Source of the DNA: Gonapodya prolifera JEL478
Lineage: Eukaryota; Monoblepharomycota; Monoblepharidomycetes; Monoblepharidales; Gonapodyaceae
Direction of reading: 5' to 3'
Assembly: GCA_001574975.1 (NCBI GenBank)
Contig: KQ965884.1
Coordinates: forward strand, 21,345 to 74,174
DNA: 52,830 bases
The notes beneath the pieces were generated by a model. That model was not told where the DNA came from and ran no database searches. It was given only the letters and a program-made list of their open reading frames with translations. Both the position numbers and the translations under genes were made by a program. Each line of letters opens with the position of its first letter. Position 1 is the first letter of the stretch. Shown here piece by piece: positions 1-11,062 of this stretch.

Positions 1-640
1 GTGGAGACCGCACTCTGGAGGCGACGCGGACGGCGATTATGGTCAAACTTCGGGAATACTACACAAAAACGGATGATTCGAAACTATATATGCTGGCTCT
101 AGGTGAGTGTTGAATATTTTCGATCGAACGGTTATGTATTGTTTTCTACCGATATGTCCGCCATCGCCAGGTCTCCACCCCTCGTTCAAGCTCCACTGGA
201 TTCAAGAACAGGGCTGGGAGGCGCATTTTGTTGCGCGGGCACGTGAAGTGCTGCAACAGGAACTGGATGCTGCGTTGGAAGGAATGGACTCGGAACCAGC
301 AACCGACAAGGAAAACGTAAGGGACGACGATTTTGACGTAGACTTTTATGGTGAGCGCACACAAGAGGGAGAGCTGGAGCGTTATTTAATGGAGCCTAAG
401 AGGGTGAAGGGGCAGGATGTGCTGGAGTACTGGAGATCGCGGACGGACCTCCCAGGCCTCCAGCGTATAGCCCGGGGGATAATGGCAATTCCTGGAAGTA
501 GTGTGGAGTCAGAAAGAATCTTTTCTGCCTCTAAGAAAGTGATTGGGGACAAGAGGAGCGGACTTGGACCTGTGATGATTAGAGATTTAATTAGGCTTAA
601 GAAGTGGAAGCAACACTTCCCAGAACTAGCTTGTAAATAA
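1..640 (+). mobile_element. hAT-family transposase, C-terminal part (truncated by window edge)
   Basis: Two exons join across a GT-AG intron at 103-170: the first ends near 102 after a stretch reading KLREYYTKTDDSKLYMLAL, and the second runs from 171 to the TAA ending at 640. The last 80 residues carry the hAT C-terminal dimerisation signature, with a YWRS block, LARGIMAIP-like helix (here IARGIMAIPGSSVESERIFS) and a closing LIRLKKW helix. This family catalyses cut-and-paste transposition in the nucleus. The RNase-H-like catalytic core lies outside the window, so activity cannot be judged. No frame break is visible in the part present. A single ambiguous base is at 669. Domain assignment is secure from the motif; element boundaries are not visible. 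Confidence 0.85.
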
Positions 641-699
641 TACGTGAAATATTGCCTGACAAAGGTTTNGGTATTGGACGGTCCGGCAAAAATACGGCA

Positions 700-828
700 A
701 ATTCTTGTACTTTAGCCAAGCGAGTTTGCGAGTTTGCATTTAGAATATACTCGTACTCATGAGTCGACGATATATTTAAATTACGAGTTGTGAGTTAACT
801 ACAAATCAAGCGAGTAACTCGCTCATTC
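700..828. other. Cluster of GCGAGT/ACTCG motifs 3' of the hAT gene
   Basis: Within about 110 nt (715-825) the words GCGAG, CGAGT and their complements ACTCG/CTCGC recur many times, some as small palindromes (GCGAGTAACTCGC near 809). hAT transposases are known to bind short subterminal repeats, so this may be the 3' subterminal region of the element. No terminal inverted repeat can be assigned because the other end is outside the window. Confidence 0.35.
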
Positions 829-3800
829 ATGGCTTTATGTGTGGCATTGTTCTTTACCCAGCTGTATGCCTGCTCCCTCTCTGATGACTTCAATTGCTCC
901 TGCACCCATTCCTTACCTTGCTGGCATCCTTATTTGTTGGGTCATATTTTACCATCTTTGAAGGGACAGCACACCAAGACGTGGACACTTCAGTGGGTTG
1001 TGACAGTCAACTTTCCTGCAAGCCCCCAGGCAATGCCCACAGCCAGCGCAACAAACCTCCTTCATTGAGGCCACCATGTTGGGCATTCTGCACCACTGCT
1101 GGTGGGACCAAATAAGTGCTTGCCAATTCAACCACCAAACCCATCCAAATGACTCACATGAACGTCCTGTATTGGGATTGTTCCTTTTTGCACAGAAATT
1201 GGCTCCAAATTGTACTGGGGGAAGAGGAAATGGGTGACTGCAGTGAGACCCTGCAGGTGGAAAAAGTCATTGTCACTGCAACGGGACTCACTGAATTGGA
1301 ATTGCACAGGTTGAGCAATCACAAAAATGCCCAAATTGTCATGGGATGGCAGGTGCAGGGTGTGGGGCAATCCTCTGAAGGTGAAAAGTTTTATGTGCAG
1401 CTGGCACAAATATTGCTTGGCTCTTAATTTATGCAACTAGCTGTAAGTTTCCAAGTTCCCATCAAAAAGGTCCAAGGTACCAAATTCTCAAAGCAACAAA
1501 GCAAAATCTCTGCTCTGCATAATTCTGCAAGCACAAGATATAAACCCTTTTGTCCAAGAGGCTTTTCTCAACCAGGAGTGTTGGATCCAAATATCAATGT
1601 TTCCTTCTAGATCTGGCAAACCAGTTGAGCAGGAAAAGAATATTGTTGTAACTGCCCTTGTCATTATATTGAGTTTTAATAAATGACATCCACATTCCCA
1701 ACTTCATGAAGACTACCAATACATAAAATAAATTGATTGGCATATTGCTGCTATTTTCCTAGTCATTTCATTATTCATATATCCACACCTCAAATTTGAT
1801 GCTCAGAGGGAGCATATGCTGCAATATCACTGGTGATGTCATCTTTCAACTCTTTACCTTGTGTTTCCTGTACCCTGGTACAGTGCCCATTCGACTGTCT
1901 TTGTGTTAAGGAAATTGCAAAGAAGATTCAATGTACTCATGCAATGGCCTTATGACACACAAACATGTTGTGCATTAACCACAGATTACAATTGATGGTG
2001 TTTTTCATTGGGGCAAGTGTCACACTGACATCCACTAACGTGGAGTATATAGTGTAGTATGAGTGTTGGGCATTAGCTGCTGTGCCACTACTGTGGCCGC
2101 GGGTTTAGATGTGCACACCTGCAGGACGTGCCCTAAGTTTGGCATCACGTTCCTGCAGGTGAGTTCTATGCACATCACGTCTTGCTATGTACATCTGATC
2201 ATATATGCACGTTCCTGCAGTTTACAGGCTCGTGCAGCTCACCTAGGTTGTGTAGCAGCAAGGGGCAGAACTCAGTCAAGCAACTCATTGTTGTTTAGGT
2301 GCACACAGGGTTCAAGACACATAAGGCATGCAAGTTTCCAACATACAAACAAGCCCAAGGTATCAAAATTAAATAATAAGGAGAGAAAAGATTGCCAAAG
2401 TGCACCATGAGGTGGTGTGCACAATAGAAAAAGACTGTATTTGGTATCAAAATAAACAATTTGAGCTGGTGCCTACATAATGGAAGACAAAGAAGACATC
2501 AAAGTCGTAAAAGGCTGCCCCAATCATCTTCAACATCACCCTTGCCACACTGGTAGTATCAATCACTGAAGACCTTGAAGGCTTCCCAACTGCCAACAGG
2601 TTGCCTGTCATGCTATTCTTAAAACCGCTCAAAGACTATGATGTAGTCAACATAACACCAAATGATACTTTGAAAACCTCTTTGCCAGGCACAAAAATAA
2701 TTAATCAACTGAACACTTCCTTCTCAGAGCTCAAGTGTTCTTGTACTACCAGGGCTTAATCATTGATTCATTTCATTTCACCCCTTTGTCAGCTAGATTC
2801 TTGAATGTCAACAGATTATACAATGTCCTCACAAGCCTTGCATGCTTTCCTATTGCATTTGCCTACAATGTTGGTGCCCACAAGTGTGCACCCTTACAAT
2901 GGCATGATGTCTGCCAATACTGGGAATAAAATCATCAACATCCATTGCATCTTGTTGCAGGATACAAGTACTTATCTACAGTACCACAAGATAGACCTTA
3001 GGAGAGAAATTTCCTCATTCCTTTTGACACTGGCATAAACTTGGTGCAACTCCACATGAGCATGTGGGCTATGTTCCAAGTACTGACCAACGTCCATGCA
3101 AGCAAAGGCAACCTTTTCGGGTCACAACCTTCAAATCTGTTCAGCTTCAGGGCACTGGTCAACCAGTGTAATCTGCAATTTGTCAAAAACCTCCTATGGT
3201 CTCAATGCAAAGAGGCAACACCAAGACATAGCACAGAAATATTGTTGTTCTGCCAAAGAACAATGTTGAAACTCCACTCTCCGTTGCAAGGTGCTTGAGG
3301 GTACCAGCTCACTTGATGTCACCACGTTCCCACCAACTATGGTTGCTATTGCAAAGAGACAACACAAAACCGTAGTACCAAATATGTTTGTCACAAACAG
3401 AGAGTATTTTGGACGCTGCAAGGGTGGGCAACGCTTGGTAATTACAAGGGTGACAGGTCACACTCCCATTATTAATGTCTTAGAAAACGTAACATGCGGT
3501 ACCCTGCATGGTTATGCTCCACCTTTGTGCATGTCCACATCAAGGGTACACCCAGTTGATGACGCACGTCTTTCCAAAAGCCCTAACACCATACGAGATG
3601 AGGATTCAATAAGCTTGACCAAAAACTCCGCGGCTCACATCGCCCGCCGCTGCCCCCCCCTTCCCCCTTTCTTCTTATTATCTATCACTGCGAATAGTTG
3701 GTCGCCGTATAATATGGTAAAGTGTCGTAATTGCCAGCGCGCGCGCTTTCGTTATAGGCTATTTGCACAAACACGTTACAGTCACCAACTGCAGAAGGCG

Positions 3801-3870
3801 CGGCCACGATCGCCCTTTTTTTCATAGATTGTAAGTTTTAGAGTCATACCTGGGAGGAGTGAAGCGGCGG
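829..3870. other. Gene-free AT-rich, CpG-depleted DNA (probable decayed repeats)
   Basis: Both strands contain only short open frames with no recognisable domain, codon pattern or splice architecture. Up to about 3400 the sequence is extremely poor in CpG: a hand count gives about six in 841-2040, while TpG and CpA are common. That pattern resembles the copia-derived DNA at the right end of the window and suggests old methylated transposon remnants. From about 3600 CpG returns, consistent with entry into the NOG2 upstream region. I could not match it to a named element. Confidence 0.5.
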
Positions 3871-4160
3871 TAGAATGAATATTTGCAAAAGGATATTTGC
3901 AAAGCAGAACAAATTGCAGAACAGTCATGCAGCTCATGCCTCACTGCAAGCGAGTAAATGCCCTCATATAAACTGTGAGAACGGACCAGAAATCGGTTCA
4001 CCAATTTTATCTTTTTCCTTGCGTTCGATACTTGTACGATTGCAGCTCAATAATAGGGGTCGCGAACTGGCAGTTCCAAGCTTTGTGCTGCGGTCTGAGA
4101 GTGGCCCGTGCATATTTTGTCTTGCCTGCACTGCACAGCAGAGACTGCAGCATCGCCGCG

Positions 4161-7100
4161 ATGGGCATCGGCAAGCGCGAAAAGAGTCGGCAGAAGAGCG
4201 ACGGCGGCCCCTCGCTGTCAAACGTCACAAAGGTCAAGGGTGAGTGGATGCTGGGGGGGGCTGTCTTCCTACTCGGCTGACTCTGCTCCTTCTCCAACCC
4301 ACTCTCCAACCCATCCACTCTCCCACCCGTCCACACACCCCTCCGCACTCCGACACAGGATCAAACTTCTACAGAGATGCAAAGAAGCTGCGCCATCTCA
4401 ACATGCTCAAGTCCGGGGCACCGACGCGGAATGCAGACGGGCAGATTATCAAGGCAGCAGACTTTCAGAGCAAGCTGGCCTCGGGAACCGTCGCCCGTGT
4501 GGACCCAAACAGGAAGTGGTTCGGTGAGTTTGCGTCCAAGGGCTGCAGGGGTGGGGTGGTGGGCGGAGGCCTGCGACGAGCAGGCGAGAGTTGCGAGACG
4601 CGACCGACGGAGGTCTGTCAAGGCCGGAGGAGGGAGCCCGAGACTGTCCGCCGGAGGCGAGTGATCCTGCGCGAAGCGCGAATGCCCCGCGAAGCGTTAT
4701 GTACCTCGCTGAGCGAACCCGAGGCCTAACCACAAAGTGCTGACCGAGGTACCGTCGCGGAGGCGACATCGAGGCCTAAGCGCGGTAGCGCTGACCGAGG
4801 AGTCCGCCGGACGCGAGTGAACCGCGAAGCGGTATGTTCCTCGGGGACACTTCCCCGCCCAAGGCGAATACCCCGCGGAGCTGAATGCATTCATCGCATT
4901 GTGATATCTTTGTCCCTCGCTTATATCTTCTCGTTTCGTGACCTCTTCTCTCCCCATTATCCTCCCTCCACCACCACGACCCATTCTCAGAAAACACCCG
5001 CACAATCACCCAAGACTCGCTCACCGCGTTCCGTACTGCCATGACAACCCACCTCGCGAACCCTTACTCGTTTGTCGTCAGACAAAACACCCTTCCAATG
5101 TCCCTCCTCAACGACTCGTCTGCCGCGAAACAGTCTCGCGTCCACCTACTCGAGACGGAGCCGTTTGGAGAGACCTTCAGTGCGGGCAGGAGGAGAAAGC
5201 GAGTCAAGCTTGGTACCGGGAGCTTTGAGGAAATGGTGGAAGGGGTGGAAAAGGCACAATGTGGGTCTATGTTCGAGCACCGAGGCCTAAGCGCGATAGC
5301 GCTGACCGAGGCACCGTCGCGGAGGCGACATCGGGGCCTAAGCGCGGAAGCGAATGAATCCTCACCTTAACCACTCCTTCCCACCACCCATCCCAAACCA
5401 ACTCCCAGACTCCTACTCCTCCACGACTGACCAAGCCCTTCTCGCCCTCGATACCCCGGACTCGACCGCGACCGCACGTGACCCCATCTTCTCCAAAGGC
5501 ACGTCCAAGCGGATCTGGTCCGAGCTGCACAAGGTGATCGACAGCTCCGACGTCCTATGCATGGTCCTGGACGCGCGCGACCCAGAGGGGACCAGGTGCA
5601 AGGCGGTCGAGAAACGTTTGAAGAAGGAGGCACCGCATAAGCATGTGGTGTTTGTGCTGAATAAGTGCGATTTGGTGCCTACGTGGGTTACGGTGAGTTT
5701 GTTGCGGTGGTACAAGGAGATTTGGGGTTGGGGGAAAGGGGGAACGGATCGTGCTGTGTGACATTTGGGTTAAAAGTGGTCGATTCCCGACCTTGAAACA
5801 CCCGTCGGAGACCCATCCCATGGACCAGGAGCAGAACCCACGAACAACCCACGATGAAGTCAGGGCCGTGGACCTTCAATGACACACCGCCCGTTACATC
5901 TGTGGAAGAGCATACCAAGGCGGCCTCCACCCTCCCGTTCCGGGAGACGGAGGTCGCCAAGGGTCCCGCTTGAGAGTAGACCTCGCCCGGTGTGGTGGCG
6001 GGGCGCTTAGAAGAGGGGCCTACATTTACGTTTACGTTCGGGGATGGAGTGGTGGTTGCTGTCTGGGTGTTTCTTTCTTTTTCGGCTGACACTTTTCCCT
6101 CTCCTTCATCCACCCCACCCGTCGTGATTACTCCTTGTCCGACTACTCGACTCCCTGTCGCGACCACAAAAGGCACGCTGGGTCAAGATCCTCTCCGCGG
6201 AGTACCCAACCCTAGCGTTCCACGCGAGTCTCAAGAACGCTTTCGGGAAGGGTGACCTGATCGCGCTGTTGCGGCAGTTTGCCAAACTTCACGCGGACAA
6301 GAAGCAGATCAGTGTCGGGTTCATTGGGTGAGCTCGGGCGCTTAGCGTTCTCTTGTTTCAAACCTGTCACTTCACATCCCGATGAACCCCATAGATACCC
6401 CAACGCCGGTAAATCATCCATCATCAACGCCCTGCGCTCCCAAAAAGTATGCACCGTTGCGCCCATCCCGGGCGAGACCAAGATCTGGCAGTACATCACC
6501 CTCACCAAGCGTATTTACCTCATCGACTGTCCCGGGATCGTTCCCCCTGGGGCCGACATGACGGACGCCGATTTGGTTCTTAGGGGTGTCGTCAGGGTGG
6601 AGAATGTGGAGATGCCCGAGCAGTACGTCGATGCGGTCGTGGCGAGGTGTGGGAAGGGCTACTTGGAGAAGACGTATGGCGTGCAAGGGTGGAATTCGGC
6701 GGAAGAATTTTTGGAGATGGTGGCTAAGAAGGGTGGGAAGTTGCTTAAGGTACGCGAAAAGTGATAACATGTTTAAGGCACTTGTTTGATAATTTCGGCG
6801 TCGTTCGTGATAGGGTGGCGAACCGGATCTCCCGACAGTTGCCAAGATGGTCCTCAACGATTGGTTGCGTGGCAAGATTCCGTTCTTCACTGCGCCGCCT
6901 GGCTCCAACGTGGGGAAACCGGCGGTTGAGGACGGCGCAGCGGTCGAGGAGGGCAAGTCGGCCGCTGAGGCTGAGGAGGGCAAGTCAGGAGAAGCCGACT
7001 CGGAAGCTGCTTCGAACCCCGGCATCCCAATCAAGCAGCACTTTGCCAAGATCCGTGTCACGACCGAGTACACTCCCGAGGACCGCAAGACCCCGTACGG

Positions 7101-8029
7101 TGAAGAAGAAGAGGAGAGCGCGGATGGTGACGAAAAGCAAACTGAGGGCGCCAAGGAGGAGGAAGATGTGGACAGCGAGGAGGGCGAGGAGGACGCGAGT
7201 GAGGAACCGTCGTGGGAGGAGCTGATGGGTGCTGTGAAGGGTGAAGGCGAGAGCGAGGAGAAGAAGGACGCTGCGCCAAAGGGCAAAAGTGTTGCTGCAG
7301 GAAAGGAGAAGGTGGAAGTGGCCTTTGATCCTAAGTTGGTCGAGCGCGCCATCAAGTGGGCCGAGGAGGAGCTCGAGGGTGAGGATGAGAGCGAAGAGGA
7401 AGCCCCCGCCGAAACGGCCAAGAATGTAAAGGACGTGATTGCTGTCGAGGCCGAGGCGTTCTTAGCGAAGGTGATCCAGCCGGCTGTGAAACCGCCCGGG
7501 CGGTCGAGGGCGCCGGTGTTTGTGGTGAAGGATGAGGAACCCAAGGTCGAGGCGCCGACTCCTGCCGTGGAGTCTGCTGCTGCTGGTGTGAAGCGGAAAG
7601 GTGGGCCGCTTTATGGTTGAGTGGTTGGTTTTGGTGATTGATGTTTTCGTTTTGGGTTCTGAAGGTGGAGCAGGAGGGAAGACCGAAAACGAAGCCCTAC
7701 CATCCAAGCGGCGAAATGTCAAGGCTCCTACAGCCACAAAGCCCCCCGCCGTCAAGCCGGTCGAGGAGGAGCCCGACTCGGAACTCGAGCTCTCAGACAA
7801 GGATGCGGACAGTGATCCGAGCGAGGACGAAGGTGCGGAATCAGAGGACGCTTCGAAGGGGAAGGAAAAGCGGAAGACGACCAACAAGCAGAAGGTCGGT
7901 ACGCACTATTATGAGACGGCGAACGTTAAGAATAGGAACCGGGCGAGGAAGCAGCCCAGTCGTGCCGCCAAGGGGTCCCCAAAAGCCGACGCAGCGGGGA
8001 AGAAGGACAGTAAAGGGCGGCGGAAGTAG
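4161..8029 (+). CDS. NOG2: Nucleolar GTP-binding protein 2 (NOG2/Nug2/GNL2)
   Basis: This is the circularly permuted GTPase that acts in nucleolar and nuclear maturation of the 60S pre-ribosomal subunit. Eight exons join in frame: 4161-4239, 4359-4523, 4991-5260, 5409-5692, 6173-6327, 6395-6749, 6814-7600 and 7665-8029, giving 819 residues. The N-terminus has the family block reading [20 protein letters not shown] and the segment [10 protein letters not shown]. The G motifs appear in permuted order: NKCD (G4), then YPNAGKSS (G1, P-loop), then DCPG (G3). The protein is longer than the roughly 490-730 residues usual for the family because of an acidic, Lys/Glu-rich C-terminal tail ending in a basic segment. 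The start gives the expected [10 protein letters not shown]. Two introns carry micro-hairpin repeat arrays. All intron phases agree, so I consider the gene intact. Confidence 0.95.
4565..4885 (+). repeat. Micro-hairpin repeat array in NOG2 intron 2
   Basis: The intron at 4524-4990 is filled with very short perfect hairpins separated by short linkers. Examples: GCGC-gaa-GCGC at 4669-4679, TCGC-tga-GCGA at 4706-4716, GTCGC-ggag-GCGAC at 4754-4767, AGCGC-ggta-GCGCT at 4779-4792 and ACCGC-gaa-GCGGT at 4821-4833. Linker words such as GAGGCCTAA, CTGACCGAGG and CCGCCGGAGGCGAGTGATC recur. The same words occur in NOG2 intron 3 and in the MtnB-type gene intron near 28.3 kb. No open reading frame or transposase is present. 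Confidence 0.85.
5281..5356 (+). repeat. Second copy of the micro-hairpin repeat, NOG2 intron 3
   Basis: Positions 5281-5311 match 4770-4800 at 30 of 31 bases, and the following stretch to about 5347 matches 4750-4785 with one difference. It holds the same hairpins GCGC-gata-GCGC and GTCGC-ggag-GCGAC in the same orientation as the first copy. It lies wholly inside the intron at 5261-5408. Confidence 0.85.
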
Positions 8030-8281
8030 AGACAGCGAAGGTGCATTGGACAATTTTGTAAATATATTCTTAATTTGCAACATGGATGCGAGAATCACAT
8101 CACGCGATATGGTGTTGTTTTGAGTCATCCAATGGTTGAAGGATAACATGGCAACATAAAAAAGCCGGCGAACCCCACTATTCCTTTTCACAACGCTCCA
8201 AGCCGACGGTTCCTTGGTCCACCTCTCGCCAGCAACCACCCGAAACTCCCCTCTTGCCCCACACTTCCCGATCCTGTCCCG

Positions 8282-9239
8282 ATGGCACTTCGTGGTCTCA
8301 CCGCAAAACGATTACTTCTCTCACATCTGGGACCGAGGTCGACTCGATTGTATAGCACTGCTGCGGGAGACCTGTTGAGAGAGCTTCGAGGAGCCTTGTG
8401 AGCTCTCCGTAATCGTCCTGCCGTGATTGTGGACCTCTGTGACGTGTCTGTCTTCAAAATCAGGGTCACCAGCGACCGCTCCAAAGCGTTGAGCGTATAT
8501 TCTCAAATTCGCAAAGAGCCACATCTCTTTGCACAGCTCAAGGCTACCGAGTTTCGGGACCTGCTCTGCGGAGGACCAGAGAAACCGTCCGAGTCGACGT
8601 TATCGCCAACCGATGAAATCGTCGCTGATATGAGGAACCACCCCACGGTTCGACCATCCGTCATTGAGTACAACCTGCTGGCGTCGTCACATGTCGAGGA
8701 CTGGACTGTTGGTGCGTAAAAATCTGGGAGAGTGACCCAGATGGGAAGTGGAGGCATCGGAAACCGGATGCTGAAAAAGGAACTTTCATTCTTAGGTGAT
8801 GCGCTAGGCTTTCTCGGAACGATGCGATCCGAAGGGGTGCGTCCAGATCAGAAGACTTACGAACATTTGGTGAGTCATTTGGTACCGCAACCAGTTGTTC
8901 AAGTCGCCATTTGATTCGAAGTCGGAGTATAGGTCAAGGTATGACGCTTCATTTCTCTAAATGACGCTTAGGCGGTTTCGGAACTGTCTTCCCCGCTCTG
9001 ATAGGCAGTGATCGGGCGCAAGGATATTGAAGGAGCGGAAAGGCTTGTCGTTGACGAAATGAACAGAGACGGGGTAAGACATCCTTTCAATGTTTGAATT
9101 GTGATATTTATAATCAATGCCACTTCTCCGCCAGGTTAAAGGAAACGTGGCTATCTACGGATTTTTGGCGGAAGCTTACGTGGAGAAAGGCCGCCGTGAT
9201 GCTGCTGACAACGTCCTGAATGAAATCGGAAATTCATAA
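8282..9239 (+). CDS. Short pentatricopeptide-repeat-like protein, probably mitochondrial
   Basis: The predicted N-terminus MALRGLTAKRLLLSHLGPRS is rich in Arg, Leu and Ser and lacks acidic residues, as in a mitochondrial presequence. About five exons follow, with introns beginning near 8400, 8712, 8871 and 9075. The segment FLGTMRSEGVRPDQKTYEHL is a typical PPR helix pair (x-M-x-x-x-G-V-x-P-D-x-x-T-Y), and the last exon, VAIYGFLAEAYVEKGRRDAA, resembles a second repeat. PPR proteins bind organellar RNA. At roughly 200 residues the protein is short for the class, so it may be a small PPR protein or a shortened gene. The join between the third and fourth coding segments (8870-9007) is the least certain, since another small exon could lie there. 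Confidence 0.65.
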
Positions 9240-9444
9240 GCACCTTTTCGCTGTTCGCCCATGTGTGCGTTGATGTTACTTGGGGCTTCGAAGGTGTCAT
9301 TTTGCAGTGTAAATATTACTTCTAGAATAGATGAGGACATGGGCCGACTAGCGCGGCGCCATTTGAAGCAGGAGGGGTCCCTATGAACTGATTCCGTCGT
9401 CATGGCAGAGAGTTATGTGTAGGAATCCATGACCACAGCATCCA

Positions 9445-10515
9445 CTATGTCCAAGACAATCGAGATCGAATGGAGGCTATGGAGAGGGTTAGGGAACTTG
9501 AGGTTCGCGAGAGGGCCGATGAGGTTCTCGCGCTAATGGAGGATCGGGAGGATGGCTACGGAAAACAATTTGGGAGTTTCGACTGATGTGGACAGATGCA
9601 GTCGGGGTCTGGTTCAACACTGCCAAATACGAGAAGGCACTTATCACTGCACTCAACTCTGTTGTGAGCTGGGGGGTGGTGCGCTTGGGGAACTCCCGAG
9701 CCCGCTTAAATATGCGCCTCGAATAAGTGTTGAGCTTGCTCTTGGCAAGTTCATTTCGCAGGGATATGGCTCTCCACACTTTGCAGCGGACAATTTCCCC
9801 AATCGCATTCTATTTGAGGACCCTCGTGGTTGCACGTTTCGCCCAACGGTCACGCGCCTTGCGCCGGATCCTTCTGGAGCCCTCCTTCGGATTTCTGCCT
9901 CCATTTATCGAAGGCGGCACATTTGTCATTGATGGAGCATTCGAATCCGTCTTAAAAGGGCCTTGGGACGGGGAGACTGGGGTCCCCCCCCACAGAACTT
10001 TGGAATTGCCTCATTACTTTGGGACCTTCTTATCTCAGGCGAGATAAACCGGGTATCGGCTGACTATTACGCAGCCACTGTGAATGCAAACAGAGTTGTT
10101 TTGCAAAGCTATCAGGGATGTTGCTAAAGGTCTTCTGCGTGGTCAGCTGGACGACAGAAGTGAGACTGCGTTCTTCAATTACGTTGTGCGGGAGTTGCAC
10201 CTTCATCATCAGTTGGGTTTGCAACTCAGTCTTGAAAAATATCCCAATATTTTCTCCACGGAGGAACCAGGGGACCAGGAACGTGTCAAAGCAGCGCATA
10301 CATTTTGGAAGGATCGAAAAGGAGAGGACACTGAATCTGTATGCGCAGCGGTTGGATGCACCAATATGTCGCCATCAAAAACATGTGCACAGTGCCAGTT
10401 GGCCATGTACTGCAACTCTACGTGCCAAAAGGCGCACTGGAAGCTGCACAAGCGTGTGAGCCAGGAAGACTTTTGGAATGTGAAGGGGTCCCCGGCAGAT
10501 GAATTGCCAGACTGA
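9445..10515 (+). pseudogene. MYND zinc-finger gene with interrupted frame
   Basis: The final 144 codons (10084-10515) carry a clear MYND finger: C-x4-C spacing in VCAAVGCTNMSPSKTC, then CAQCQLAMYCNSTCQ and the closing HWKLHK. MYND domains bind proline-rich partners. Upstream the coding signal continues but hops between frames: a charged helical segment near 9450-9580, VGVWFNTAKYEKALITALNS near 9597, an in-frame TAA at 9724, a long segment to about 9985, and then LLWDLLISGEINRVSADYY in a different frame. One shift coincides with a run of eight C near 9990. The gene is therefore either a pseudogene or affected by homopolymer sequencing errors. The finger itself is secure; the full gene model is not. 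Confidence 0.55.
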
Positions 10516-11062
10516 GTGAAGGTTTTGTCAGTATGAACATCGTGTGGTAAATGGATTCGAGATGAACTGGTCACGTGGGTTGGTTTTAACAGCCGCTGCA
10601 TCAATTGGTGGTGTCAGATGCTCCAGAATGTAAAAGATGTATTCTCGTTGATGTCAATGCGTCGCTGAAGATTGATCGTCAAAATCTGGGATCAACTGAG
10701 TATCCGGTTTTGCTGGCGCCTCAGAAATAAATTGATTGCTAAGCTGATTGGTGCATCCAAACTGACTTCAGGCTTTCCCACCCAATACGGAGGCGCTAGG
10801 ATATTCGGGTTTGCCGGGAGGACTTTTGGAATGTCATTGTATTATACACAATCTACATGTGCGTTGCTAGTTTGGGAAAGGACGAAATGTGTTAGTTTGT
10901 CGTGATTATCAATGCGGCCAAGATCAGGAAGCGTGGTGGCTTCAAAAAGATAATCTGTTCAAAGACCACTACTTATGTTATAAGTTCTCTTTGTACCTTA
11001 TCAATGCCTCCAACTATGTTACAGCTGATCTTGCTCCGCAGCACGCCGGTCAAGTCATCTGT
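10516..11062. other. Intergenic region with a decayed partial copy of the neighbouring RING gene end
   Basis: No gene is seen. Around 10757-10800 the words ATCCAAA, ACCCAATACGGAGGCGC and neighbours parallel the 3' coding end of the RING-H2 gene near 11078-11116 (ATCCAAA, ACCCAGTACGGAGGCGC). This suggests a small, diverged duplicate. A phrase GGACTTTTGGAATGT also recurs from the MYND gene (10467 and 10823). Confidence 0.35.

Noticed and set aside
3291-3827. 178-codon open frame near the left edge
   Set aside because: Spans the border between CpG-depleted and normal DNA, matches no family I recognise and has no codon or splice support.
4565-4885. CRISPR-like or bacterial repeat array
   Set aside because: Repeat units vary in length and sequence, there are no uniform spacers, and the array is confined to a spliceosomal intron.
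6414-7544. Long Ser-rich antisense frame (376 codons) opposite NOG2
   Set aside because: It is the complement of the acidic Glu/Lys-rich NOG2 tail; such low-complexity coding regions commonly leave long antisense frames open.
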